From contig JAWWAY010000002.1 of NCBI GenBank assembly GCA_033721235.1, forward strand, positions 254,059 through 318,058: a stretch of 64,000 nucleotides of DNA, in the 5' to 3' direction. A program made the position numbers and the translations under genes. This DNA is from UBA5078 sp033721235 (GTDB taxonomy: Bacteria; Pseudomonadota; Gammaproteobacteria; Pseudomonadales; Pseudohongiellaceae). Position 1 is the stretch's first letter. Every line of letters starts with the position of its first letter. Below, one piece after another: positions 41,774 to 50,552 of this stretch. Below the pieces are notes generated by a model. It had not been told where the DNA came from and did not search any database. It saw nothing but the letters and a program-made list of their open reading frames with translations.

Positions 41774-43117
41774 ATGACACTAATCGCCTCAGACAAAACG
41801 AAGCCGCCTGCAGAAATGCTGGAGGCTTATGACTGCCCCGCCATATTGGTCACATCCAACTACCAGATCGTTGCCTATAACACCCTCTATGAGAACGCCT
41901 TCGGCAGCATAGAGCTTGAAAGCGCTCCAAGATGTTTTAGCATCTCCCACGGTTACGATGCCCCCTGCGATGAGTCGGGCGAAAGCTGCCCTCTGGGCGC
42001 CGCTAGAGCATCAGGGCACAAGGAACGAGTATTGCACATCCATCAAACTCCTCGCGGCAAAGAGCACGTGGATGTTGAGATGCTGCCAATACACAACACT
42101 AGTGGCGAGCTCATCTATTTTGTCGAACTGCTTCGCCCCGTACCCCTAGCCGGTGGAGCGGGTGTCGAGAAAGAGCTAGTAGGGAATAGCCCAGCATTTA
42201 ACGAAATGCTGAGCAAGATTGCGCGGGTTGGCACATCAGAAGCCTCGGTCTTACTACTAGGAGAGTCCGGCACAGGCAAGGAGTTAGCGGCTCGAGCCAT
42301 TCATATGGCCAGCCCTCGAAAAAACAAACCATTGGTCACGCTTGAGTGCGCCGGCCTATCCGATACCCTTTTCGAAAGCGAGCTGTTTGGTCACGTAAAG
42401 GGCGCATTTACGGGCGCTCAGTTTGCCAAAAAAGGTCTGGTAGAACTGGCTAACGACGGGACCTTATTTTTGGATGAGCTGGGCGACATTCCCCTATCAA
42501 TGCAGGTTAAGCTTCTACGCTTAATTGAAACGGGCACCTACCGACCGGTTGGTAGCATAGAGGTTCGCTCCTCCAACTTCAGGTTAATATGCGCCACTCA
42601 CAAAAAACTCTATCAGATGGTAGAAAACGGCCAGTTCCGAGAGGACCTCTACTATCGCATTAATGTCTACCCCATCACGGTTCCGGCACTCAGAGACAGA
42701 AAAGAGGACATCCCACTTCTAGCAAAGGCAATCTTAGATAGACTCTCTGCAAGCTCAAAATTTCGCTTAACCGAATCGGCCACTCAAGCTCTACTTAATT
42801 ACCCCTATAGAGGCAATATTAGAGAGCTGCGAAATTTGCTCAATCGCGCTATTGTTCTGTGCGATTCTAATATCATCGACCAGCACGTTATTGATGCCTG
42901 CATCGAGGCAGAGCCACGTCACGCATACTCGCCGGAAAGCGAGGAAAAAGCCAATAGCCAGGAAACAGTAGAGAAAGAACAAAGGTGGCTGGATCTAGCC
43001 ACACAGGAAAAACGCTATATTAGCGAGGCAATGGCTGCCCACAAGGGAAACAAAGAAAAAGTGGCGCAACTCTTAGGCATCAGCTTACGCTCACTGTACA
43101 GAAAACTGCAGAGTTAA
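41774..43117 (+). CDS. FisR-like sigma-54-dependent sulfane-sulfur sensor/activator
   Basis: A 447-residue bacterial enhancer-binding protein. The N-terminal PAS-like domain carries Cys54, Cys65 and Cys72. They match in number and spacing the three sensing cysteines reported for FisR (53, 64, 71). The AAA+ domain has Walker A LLGESGTGKE, the sigma-54 contact loop GAFTGA and Walker B LFLDELGD. A C-terminal Fis-type HTH follows (KEKVAQLLGISLRSLYRKLQ). It is divergent from pdo-sqr-sulP, whose promoter is of the sigma-54 type, so it most likely activates that operon when persulfides form. Confidence 0.92.
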   Translation: MTLIASDKTKPPAEMLEAYDCPAILVTSNYQIVAYNTLYENAFGSIELESAPRCFSISHGYDAPCDESGESCPLGAARASGHKERVLHIHQTPRGKEHVDVEMLPIHNTSGELIYFVELLRPVPLAGGAGVEKELVGNSPAFNEMLSKIARVGTSEASVLLLGESGTGKELAARAIHMASPRKNKPLVTLECAGLSDTLFESELFGHVKGAFTGAQFAKKGLVELANDGTLFLDELGDIPLSMQVKLLRLIETGTYRPVGSIEVRSSNFRLICATHKKLYQMVENGQFREDLYYRINVYPITVPALRDRKEDIPLLAKAILDRLSASSKFRLTESATQALLNYPYRGNIRELRNLLNRAIVLCDSNIIDQHVIDACIEAEPRHAYSPESEEKANSQETVEKEQRWLDLATQEKRYISEAMAAHKGNKEKVAQLLGISLRSLYRKLQS

Positions 43118-43161
43118 GCCAAAAGGCGCTGAATCTTTCAACGCCTTTTAGCCTGCATTCA

Positions 43162-44601
43162 TTAACTAGCTAAACAGATAGCCCGGCCGTGATCGTGAGG
43201 CTCTACCAAGCCCTTATGCAAGGCCTTGGTCGCGGTCTCAAAATCTTCTTCATTAACAATGAACTGCATATCCACCTGGCGCAAAGACTGGTGCATGGCT
43301 AAGACATTGATGTTTTGAGCGGCCAAAGCGCTCACCGCGGCTGACAGCAAGCCCGCTTGCTTCATATCACTACCAAAAGCGGAGACAACCGACACTTTTT
43401 GCTGGTTGACCTCTGCATCTTGAAAGACATGTTCAAGCTCGCGTCGAATACGTTTAATCACTTTCAAGCTAGCAGCTAAATAGTGAGTGATCGTATTGGC
43501 ATTAATATCCTTCGAGACGATCTGCGCTCTAAAACGGCGGATAAGAGACAGTATTTCACGATCGTAGTGAGTAATATTGCCTGCCATATCCTGATCGAAT
43601 AACTCCAGCGCATACACACTTTTTCGTCCGGCGATTATCTCCACCCGAGGGGACTCGCTTACATAGTCCACGGTAATGATTGTGCCCGCATGCTCCGGCT
43701 CAAAGGTATTCTTCACCCGCAGGGGGATCTCATGCTTGCGCAAGCCTTTGGCAGCATTTGGGTGAATCGCCTCCATTCCCAAGTTAGCCAGTTGATCGGC
43801 CACATCATAGTTAGTGCGCCCTATTGGAACCGCATTGTCTTCGCCGACAAGCCGTGGATCAGCACTACTTAAATGAAACTCTTTATGAATAATGGCTTCC
43901 TTAGCTTCGGTAAGAACAGCAATCCGACTAAAAGTCATCTCGCTATAGCCCCGGTCAAAGGTCGACATTAGACCTTGATCACTATGAGCATAACCCGTGG
44001 CAATGGGCAGCACTTTTGCTAAATCGATATCGGCGAATGCGCGCTTGATACGCTCATCCAGTGAAATATGATCGTCACACTTCCAGCCAGTTAGATCGAC
44101 AAATTGCGCATTTATACCATCACGCTGTAATAGCTTAGCGGTATTCCAAGCACTGTGGGCTTCACCAATACTGGACAACATCTCTCGTACAGTAGCCAAA
44201 TGAGCCTCTAGAGCAAAGTGCCCATGCTCACACAAACGCTGCAGATCAGTCATGCAGCTTTTCGCATCGCTCAGGCGCTGTTCGATAAACTCATTGGCTT
44301 CGACCAATGCCTCGCCTTCAAACAAAGACTGGTTAATCGCGAATATTTTAGTCGTCACTGCTTCCAGGGCATCTAGCCAGCTATCGTCATCGACTGTATT
44401 CGCAAATAGAGCAAATACGCCAGGCTTGCCCGTTTTCTTGTGCTCGAGCAATGTATCCGTAATTCCGCCATAAGCTGATACTACGAAGACTCGCTGATAA
44501 GACACCTCGGAGCGCACTCCTCGCAAAACAATATTATCGCGAACGGCTTGATAGTCGCTCATAGACGTGCCGCCAATTTTTTCGACGGTATGTAATTTCA
44601 T
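43162..44601 (-). CDS. ask_ect: Aspartate kinase of the ectoine operon
   Basis: It phosphorylates aspartate to feed aspartate semialdehyde into ectoine synthesis. The N-terminus has HTVEKIGGTSMSDYQAV in place of the usual VxKFGGTS, a hallmark of Ask_Ect. The amino-acid kinase domain is followed by C-terminal ACT-like regions (VSVVSAFGSDMKQAGLLSAAVSAL). Such isozymes are known to be less feedback-inhibited. The start is the ATG at 44601, since the codons upstream contain its ribosome site GAGGAAA. It is the last gene of ectABC-ask. Confidence 0.94.
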   Translation of the reverse strand: MKLHTVEKIGGTSMSDYQAVRDNIVLRGVRSEVSYQRVFVVSAYGGITDTLLEHKKTGKPGVFALFANTVDDDSWLDALEAVTTKIFAINQSLFEGEALVEANEFIEQRLSDAKSCMTDLQRLCEHGHFALEAHLATVREMLSSIGEAHSAWNTAKLLQRDGINAQFVDLTGWKCDDHISLDERIKRAFADIDLAKVLPIATGYAHSDQGLMSTFDRGYSEMTFSRIAVLTEAKEAIIHKEFHLSSADPRLVGEDNAVPIGRTNYDVADQLANLGMEAIHPNAAKGLRKHEIPLRVKNTFEPEHAGTIITVDYVSESPRVEIIAGRKSVYALELFDQDMAGNITHYDREILSLIRRFRAQIVSKDINANTITHYLAASLKVIKRIRRELEHVFQDAEVNQQKVSVVSAFGSDMKQAGLLSAAVSALAAQNINVLAMHQSLRQVDMQFIVNEEDFETATKALHKGLVEPHDHGRAICLAS

Positions 44602-44678
44602 AACGTAAATTTTCCTCACTTTTATCGCAGGGCAAACATGTGCTTGCTTGCGCGGAATTTAGCTTCCCCCAAAGTCGT

Positions 44679-45080
44679 TCAGGAAATAGTTTCTGCCTCT
44701 AACTCATACGCGCCTTCGGCATTGTGCACTTCTTTTCCATTGAGCGGAGGGTTAAAGACACATGCCATCACCATATCCTCACTGGCTCGCAGTATGTGCT
44801 CGTCATGCTTATCGAGTATATAGAGCGTTCCGGCAGCAATGGGGTAGACCTTGCCATCGGCCAAAGTCTCCACCTCACCTGAGCCTGACACACAGTAAAC
44901 AGACTCCAGGTGGTTCTGGTAATGCATGCGGAAATCAGCGCCTTTGTAAATAGTCGTAATATGGAAGGAAAAGCCCATATTATCGTCTTTCAACAACATA
45001 CGAGTGCTTTCCCAGTTTCCATCCGGAGAGACAATACGCCTATTACTTTCCTGGGCCTCTTTCAGGGTTCTTACGATCAT
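44679..45080 (-). CDS. ectC: L-ectoine synthase
   Basis: A cupin-fold enzyme that cyclises N-gamma-acetyl-diaminobutyrate to ectoine. MIVRTLKEAQESNRRIVSPDGNWESTRMLLKDDNMGFSFH is the EctC start. The metal and substrate region MHYQNHLESVYCVSGSGEVE is present. Its 133 residues match the family. It is 47 bases after ectB. Confidence 0.97.
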   Translation of the reverse strand: MIVRTLKEAQESNRRIVSPDGNWESTRMLLKDDNMGFSFHITTIYKGADFRMHYQNHLESVYCVSGSGEVETLADGKVYPIAAGTLYILDKHDEHILRASEDMVMACVFNPPLNGKEVHNAEGAYELEAETIS

Positions 45081-45127
45081 TCTTTATCACCTTCAATCAA
45101 TTTATATTCTATAGATAAGCGCCAGAC

Positions 45128-46441
45128 CTACACTTGCCCAACCGCACGATACTCATCGAAAAAGTCCACTTCTTCAGGAATGCTGTCTTCTTTAGCGCAC
45201 ACCTCGCGTATGGATTCTTCTACGATATCCAATCCACGCTTAAGGCTCTCATCGCTAATGATGAGAGGGCACAGGAATTTTACTACGTGGTCATCCGCAC
45301 CACTCGTCTCGATCACAAGGCCCTTAGTAAAGGCTTTGTGGGTAATTTTGCCCGCAATCTCACCGTTCACACAGTTGATGCCTTGGAACATACCGCGCCC
45401 CAGAGTATTGAAGTTACCTTCGCCAAATTCGGCTACGATTTTCTCCAAACGCTCAGACACGTATCGTCCCTTACGCTTGATCTCTTCACTAAACGTATTA
45501 TCGCTCCAGTAATTATCGATAGCGGCTTTAGCTGTGACGAACGCCATATTATTGCCACGGAAGGTACCGTTATGCTCACCCGGACGCCAAATATCTAGGT
45601 CTGGTTTGATAAGCACTACCGCAAATGGAAGGCCATAGCCACTGAGTGACTTAGACAAAGTGACGATGTCTGGATAGATACCGGCTTCTTCAAAACTAAA
45701 GAAGTCACCCGTTCGGCCGCAGCCAGCTTGAATATCGTCTACAATCAAGAACACTTCGTGCTTTTTACAGACAGCATCCAGATTTCGTAGCCATTGAGTG
45801 CTGGCAACGTTAATTCCGCCCTCACCCTGTACCGTTTCCACGATAACTGCTGCCGGCTTATCGATACCGCTACTCGAATCCGATAAGACCTTATCTAGGT
45901 ATGCAGTCGTATCAAAATCATCCCCTAAGTAGTTGTCATAGGGTATTCGGCTAGTGCCTGGCAAGCTTACGCCAGCAGCGCCGCGGTGATGGGAATTACC
46001 TGTGGTAGACAAGGCACCAAGGCTCACACCATGGAAACCGTTAGTAAAGGAAATAATATTCTCCCTACCGGTAATATTGCGCGCAAGTTTTAGGGCTGCT
46101 TCCACAGCATTGGTCCCTGTTGGACCAGTAAACTGGACAACATAGTCTAATTTACGCGGTTTTAGAATTTTCTCGTTAAACGTTTCGAGAAACTCACCTT
46201 TAGCTTTGGTATGCAGGTCCAAACCGTGGCTAATGCCGTCATTCTTGATGTACTCAAGCAGAGGCGCCTTGAACAGGTCGTTATTGTGACCGTAATTTAA
46301 TGTACCGGCTCCAGCTAAGAAGTCTAAGTACTCATTATCTTCTGTATCATACAAAAACTCCTTTTTTGCACGATTGAATACGCGTGGAAAAGAGCGGGCA
46401 TAACTTTGCACTTCCGATTCTATCTCTTCAAATATCTTCAT
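45128..46441 (-). CDS. ectB: Diaminobutyrate--2-oxoglutarate aminotransferase
   Basis: A class III PLP aminotransferase that turns aspartate semialdehyde into diaminobutyrate. The motifs GAGTLNYGHN and VQFTGPTGTNAVEAALKLAR are seen, together with the PLP lysine in DIVTLSKSLSGYGLP and the Asp in FLIVDDIQAGCGRTG. Length is 437 residues. GGAG precedes the ATG at 46441. Confidence 0.97.
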   Translation of the reverse strand: MKIFEEIESEVQSYARSFPRVFNRAKKEFLYDTEDNEYLDFLAGAGTLNYGHNNDLFKAPLLEYIKNDGISHGLDLHTKAKGEFLETFNEKILKPRKLDYVVQFTGPTGTNAVEAALKLARNITGRENIISFTNGFHGVSLGALSTTGNSHHRGAAGVSLPGTSRIPYDNYLGDDFDTTAYLDKVLSDSSSGIDKPAAVIVETVQGEGGINVASTQWLRNLDAVCKKHEVFLIVDDIQAGCGRTGDFFSFEEAGIYPDIVTLSKSLSGYGLPFAVVLIKPDLDIWRPGEHNGTFRGNNMAFVTAKAAIDNYWSDNTFSEEIKRKGRYVSERLEKIVAEFGEGNFNTLGRGMFQGINCVNGEIAGKITHKAFTKGLVIETSGADDHVVKFLCPLIISDESLKRGLDIVEESIREVCAKEDSIPEEVDFFDEYRAVGQV

Positions 46442-46557
46442 CTCATACTCTCCTTCTGAGTGATATAACGATAAACTTTCTTTTTATTTGGTAAATTGCG
46501 GATTAACGGCTTTGCCTGTTCAGACGACAGGACAGTCGCTACGCGGTTTGCCCAGAC

Positions 46558-47079
46558 TTAGGGCGCGATGGAGGAGATTGGCCCAACAGTCACCAACATT
46601 TCCGTGGCGTGCTCGCCATCAAAATGCTGCTGCTCGTCGAACATCACCTTTTTGTTCAAATTTGCTGACAGATCGTTAGCTAAACTTGTAAATAGTGCCC
46701 AAGAGGCACCATTGGACTCAGTAATAGTGGTTTCGATGCGATCGATATCACTGTTTTCTGGGCGTTGTAGAATATGCATTATCATACGCTTAGCTAGACC
46801 TTGGCCCCGCGCAGCTTCCGACACCGCTACTTGCCACACAAATAAAGTTTGTGGTCGGCTAGGCAGACGATAACCCGACACAAAACCCAGCAAACCTGCC
46901 TCTAATTGAGTGGCTGCTACCGAGGTTTGAGAAAAGTGAGTCGCCTGCAATAAGTTGCAGTACATGGAATTAGTGTCGAGGGGCGGACACTGCCCAACAA
47001 GCCTCCAAACAGAGGCGCCATCTTCGGCTATAGGGCTTCGCAAAACTAACTGTCGACTACCAGAGTCAGTATCATTCAT
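46558..47079 (-). CDS. ectA: Diaminobutyrate acetyltransferase
   Basis: A GNAT enzyme that acetylates diaminobutyrate with acetyl-CoA. The EctA N-terminal pattern LRSPIAEDGASVWRLVGQCPPLDTNSMYCNLL and the acetyl-CoA loop ARGQGLAKRMI are clear. At 173 residues it has normal length. First gene of the ectABC-ask operon, divergent from ectR. Confidence 0.96.
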   Translation of the reverse strand: MNDTDSGSRQLVLRSPIAEDGASVWRLVGQCPPLDTNSMYCNLLQATHFSQTSVAATQLEAGLLGFVSGYRLPSRPQTLFVWQVAVSEAARGQGLAKRMIMHILQRPENSDIDRIETTITESNGASWALFTSLANDLSANLNKKVMFDEQQHFDGEHATEMLVTVGPISSIAP

Positions 47080-47389
47080 ATGATTTTGGCTAATTTTAAT
47101 TAGACGACTAAACGAATTCAGTCATTAAACATTTGCTAGGGAGAAGTAAAGCAGCTATTTTTTACCAAAAAATGACAAAAACGCTAAAAATCACATCTGT
47201 CCCGCAAAAAGAAAATGTATAGTACACTAATTAAATAATTTATCCAGTCAAGATGCCTTGCCAAGGCCCTTTGGCAGCCTAAAATTAAGATCGCGATTCT
47301 CTTCGAAAGCCAACTATAATGGAGAGCTCAGGGATTTTTTATACCGAAGCAAATGCGCTAAAAAAAATTTAAAATTTAAGAGGAAACAC
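47080..47389. other. Divergent ectA/ectR control region
   Basis: 310 bases between the start codons of ectA and ectR. It is AT-rich and holds the operator at 47216-47233. TATAGT at 47218-47223 is a possible -10 for ectR lying inside the operator. On the minus strand TTGACT lies upstream of the operator, but its spacing to a -10 is not canonical. The frame of ectR is open from 47258 but that part lacks MarR-like sequence. Confidence 0.55.
47216..47233. promoter_or_regulatory. EctR-like operator
   Basis: TGTATAGT-AC-ACTAATTA: two 8-base half-sites separated by 2 bases. On the other strand it reads TAATTAGT-GT-ACTATACA, very close to the EctR1 site that I recall from Methylomicrobium, TATTTAGT-GT-ACTATATA. 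Confidence 0.75.
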
Positions 47390-47893
47390 GTGGATAGAGT
47401 CGAAGATGTATTAATTTGTTTACGACGCGTCATTCGCGCAGCCGATCTACACTCTAAGTATCTTTCTAAGACTTCAGGGCTTACATCGCCACAAATTTTG
47501 TTATTAAACGCCATCAAAGACAAAGGCCGCGTGACCATCGGAGAGCTTGCAAAAGACATTGTGCTTAGCCAAGCAACGGTTACGACGATACTCGACCGTT
47601 TGGCGGCGAAAGGCTTAATCGTGCGCGAACGCTCAACCACCGACAAGCGCAAAGTGCACGCTCTGTTGACCGACAAGGGCAGTGAAACCATAAGTCGCGC
47701 TCCGAGGCCACTGCAAGAGGATTTCGCTAGGCAGTTTAGTGAGCTTAAAGACTGGGAACAAACCATGATTATCTCTTCGCTTCAACGAGTCGCTCACATG
47801 ATGGATGCGCAGCATATTGATGCCTCGCCCGTACTGGATATAGGCACACTTGATCGCGCTCTTCCCGCTTCAGAGGGAAGCAAGACTAAATAA
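47390..47893 (+). CDS. ectR: MarR-family ectoine regulator EctR
   Basis: A 167-residue MarR winged-helix repressor. Core: RVIRAADLHSKYLSKTSGLTSPQILLLNAIKDKGRVTIGELAKDIVLSQATVTTILDRLAAKGLIVRERS, with the recognition helix in SQATVTTILDRL and the wing after it. The start is GTG at 47390, 3 bases after AGAGGAAACAC, rather than the far upstream end of the open frame. Divergent position and the EctR-like palindrome between it and ectA indicate control of the ectoine operon, and the overlap of its own -10 suggests autorepression. Confidence 0.92.
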   Translation: MDRVEDVLICLRRVIRAADLHSKYLSKTSGLTSPQILLLNAIKDKGRVTIGELAKDIVLSQATVTTILDRLAAKGLIVRERSTTDKRKVHALLTDKGSETISRAPRPLQEDFARQFSELKDWEQTMIISSLQRVAHMMDAQHIDASPVLDIGTLDRALPASEGSKTK

Positions 47894-47925
47894 TACCCCC
47901 CCTAATTTTCTTGCAAATACCTGCT

Positions 47926-47943
47926 GCCATTGTTATCAATGGC
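47926..47943. other. Hairpin after ectR
   Basis: GCCATTG-TTAT-CAATGGC, a 7-bp stem without a T run. It may be a weak terminator or a transcript end structure. Confidence 0.35.
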
Positions 47944-47986
47944 GGCGCAAACTCACCTCCATTTTAGAACTACCGGAGCCCTTATC

Positions 47987-48355
47987 ATGAAAGCTAGATT
48001 TTTCGCCTCATTATTACTACTCATTGCCACCACTGCCGCCCATGCCGACTCAGATGCCTCACTCACCTGGGCTTTATCCGAAGTAAGCTATGGTGGAACC
48101 CAAGCTAACTACCTCGCGCTGGACATTAATTTTGGCACACGGTACATCGCCATCAACGGCATCATCGAACTAGAAGGGAACACCGCAGTAAACGTTACTG
48201 GTTCTTGCTTCCCCTCAGGCAGCGGCGTGTTTTGCAACGCCTCCATCGGCAACAACACGGCCTCCCTGACAATTTCTGAAAACTTAACAGGCATTTTTAG
48301 AATGTTTAGCCCCGACGGCTCGCTTAGCTCTCAAGGCGCAATGGCTCCTCTCTAA
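47987..48355 (+). CDS. Secreted hypothetical protein
   Basis: A 122-residue protein with a signal peptide (ARFFASLLLLIATTAAHA). The mature part is rich in N, G, S and T, with two cysteines (GSCFPSGSGVFCN) likely to form a disulfide. I do not recognise a family. CCGGAG precedes the ATG at 47987. No neighbour suggests its function. Confidence 0.65.
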   Translation: MKARFFASLLLLIATTAAHADSDASLTWALSEVSYGGTQANYLALDINFGTRYIAINGIIELEGNTAVNVTGSCFPSGSGVFCNASIGNNTASLTISENLTGIFRMFSPDGSLSSQGAMAPL

Positions 48356-48367
48356 ACCCCCTGTATT

Positions 48368-48398
48368 AGCGCCGCTCTTTTCCTTGCACGGCGGCGCT
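48368..48398 (+). terminator. Possible terminator after the secreted hypothetical
   Basis: An 8-bp GC-rich stem (AGCGCCGC at 48368-48375 with 48391-48398), 15-base loop, followed by a pyrimidine stretch but not a T run. Confidence 0.45.
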
Positions 48399-48502
48399 TC
48401 ACCCTTCTTACTGCGGGCAAAAAATAAAGCTTCGAGTGCTGCTGCTTGCTTTGTTACACTGAGCACAGGTCTTAGTCATATCGGTTGCGAGTAGTCTCTA
48501 TT

Positions 48503-48904
48503 ATGCTGCTTTGTCCTTGTGGGAGTTCGAAAGCGTTTAAGGCATGCTGCCAGCCTTTTTTAGCAGGCGATAAAAAGGCACGAACAGTGTCACAGCTTAT
48601 GCGTTCGCGATACTGCGCTTACTATCTCGGGGGCTATGGCGATTATTTGTATCGCACCTGGCACCCCAGTTCCCGGGGCGCACTCAGCGCTGCAGAGCTT
48701 TCGAGAAAAGATACCGACTGGCAAAGCCTCGAAATCATCGACAGCGCTCAGCATGGCAATCTAGGAACAGTAGAGTTTATCGCCTACTTTAAAGACAGCA
48801 ATGGACACAAAGGCAGGCACCACGAGAAATCCAATTTTATGCGGCAATCAGGGCAATGGTTATATTGCGACGCAGAGTTTGTATCTTTCAATGAATCCGA
48901 CTGA
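48503..48904 (+). CDS. YchJ-family (UPF0225) protein with SEC-C zinc motif
   Basis: A 133-residue protein. The N-terminal SEC-C motif CPCGSSKAFKACCQPFL can bind zinc. The rest is an NTF2-like fold typical of YchJ (RSRYCAYYLGGYGDYLYRTWHPSSR, EFIAYFKD...HHEKSNF). Function is unknown in E. coli too. The ATG at 48503 is chosen over the open frame to 48485 because the family starts just before the first CPCG. Confidence 0.85.
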   Translation: MLLCPCGSSKAFKACCQPFLAGDKKARTVSQLMRSRYCAYYLGGYGDYLYRTWHPSSRGALSAAELSRKDTDWQSLEIIDSAQHGNLGTVEFIAYFKDSNGHKGRHHEKSNFMRQSGQWLYCDAEFVSFNESD

Positions 48905-48932
48905 GCAATCAGTCACAACTTGAGAATGACGA

Positions 48933-50483
48933 ATGAACAATACCCCAGTTAGTGACGATAGCGAACACAAGCTTACGCTAAGACACCTACGCTTCGAAGA
49001 CTACAAAGACGTCAAGGAGATGTGGGACAGAATTTACGCCGACTTTACAAGTGCCTTGCCAGAGCGCCAATACCGTTCTCAATTGACAGTCTTTCCCGAA
49101 GGACAGATATGTATCGAGGACCATGGCAAAGTAGTCGCCGCAGCTTTTGCCGTTATAGTGGATTACGAGAAGTTTGGCGACCAACACACTTATGAGGAAA
49201 TTACGGGCAACGCTTATCTCACCACTCACGATCCCAAAGGGGATGTCCTCTACGGGGTTGACGTTTTTGTTTCGCCAGACTACAGAGGCATGCGCCTGGG
49301 AAGACGCCTATACGAAGCCAGAAAAGAAATTTGTCAGAATCTAAACCTTAGCGCCATTATTGCAGGCGGTCGAATCCCTAATTTCCAACACTATGCTGAC
49401 GAATTATCTCCCAAGCAGTATATCGAAAAAGTTAAACAGAAAGAGATCTACGACCCCATCCTTAGTTTTCAGTTGTCGAACGACTTTGAGGTAAAACGTC
49501 TACTGCACGCGTACTTGCCCGAAGATAAGGAGTCAAAGGGTTATGCCACGCTACTGCAATGGCACAATCTCTACTATGAGCCAAAGAAATCGCCCCTGAT
49601 TGGCGCCAAAGCCACCTCCGCCCGAGTTGGTCTAGTACAATGGCAGATGCGCACAGTTGGCTCGGTCGACGAAATACTGCAACAGGTCGAGTACTTCGTT
49701 GACGCACTATCAGATTATCAGTGCGATGCGGCGCTTTTCCCTGAATTTTTTAATGCGCCACTAATGGGCTTAGAGAGCCACCGGACCTCATTAGACGCAG
49801 TAAAAGCCATGACCGGATTCACCGAAGAGATAGTGCAAGCGATTAGCAAAATGGCCGTTGCCTATAACATCAATATAATTGCCGGTTCTATGCCTATCAT
49901 AGAAGATGGTCAACTTTACAATGTCGCCTATCTGTGCCGACGCGATGGCACCATCGACTCTCAGTATAAGATTCATCCTACCCCGACAGAAAAACGCGAT
50001 TGGATTATGCAAGGCGGCGACAAATTGAAAGTCTTCGACACCGACTTCGGCAAGATAGGCGTCCTGATTTGCTACGATGTGGAATTCCCTGAGTTGGCAC
50101 GCATTCAATCCGAGCAAGAAATGGAAATTCTGTTTGTTCCCTTCTGGACCGACACTAAGAACGGCTATCTGCGAGTTCGATGCTGCGCTCAAGCAAGGGC
50201 AATAGAGAATGAGTGCTACGTGGTTACCGCGGGCAATGTTGGCAACCTACCCAGAGTGGATAACGCGCATATACAGTACGCCCAATCGGCCGTGTTCTCG
50301 CCCTCTGATTTCGCCTTCCCCTACGATGCAATAATGGCCGAGACCACCCCCAATACCGAGATGACATTAATCGTAGATTTGGATTTAGAAAAACTTACCA
50401 AACTGCAAAATGAGGGTTCAGTGCGAAACTATTTGGATCGACGACGAGATTTGTATAAAGTCAGTTGGCTGGGTGAGGACTAA
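48933..50483 (+). CDS. GNAT acetyltransferase fused to carbon-nitrogen hydrolase
   Basis: Residues ~1-200 form a GNAT domain (VSPDYRGMRLGRRLYEARKEIC is the acetyl-CoA loop). Residues ~230-516 are a nitrilase-superfamily amidohydrolase with the Glu-Lys-Cys triad seen in AALFPEFFNAP, KIHPTPTEKRDW and GVLICYDVEFPE. This fusion is widespread in bacteria; the substrate is unknown. It follows ychJ by 28 bases, possibly in one transcript. Confidence 0.9.
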   Translation: MNNTPVSDDSEHKLTLRHLRFEDYKDVKEMWDRIYADFTSALPERQYRSQLTVFPEGQICIEDHGKVVAAAFAVIVDYEKFGDQHTYEEITGNAYLTTHDPKGDVLYGVDVFVSPDYRGMRLGRRLYEARKEICQNLNLSAIIAGGRIPNFQHYADELSPKQYIEKVKQKEIYDPILSFQLSNDFEVKRLLHAYLPEDKESKGYATLLQWHNLYYEPKKSPLIGAKATSARVGLVQWQMRTVGSVDEILQQVEYFVDALSDYQCDAALFPEFFNAPLMGLESHRTSLDAVKAMTGFTEEIVQAISKMAVAYNINIIAGSMPIIEDGQLYNVAYLCRRDGTIDSQYKIHPTPTEKRDWIMQGGDKLKVFDTDFGKIGVLICYDVEFPELARIQSEQEMEILFVPFWTDTKNGYLRVRCCAQARAIENECYVVTAGNVGNLPRVDNAHIQYAQSAVFSPSDFAFPYDAIMAETTPNTEMTLIVDLDLEKLTKLQNEGSVRNYLDRRRDLYKVSWLGED

Positions 50484-50552
50484 ACTATTGAACCAAATGG
50501 CCGATCTACCCTGTCAGTATAGGGAATAATAGTAGCATCGAGGATGCCCCAA

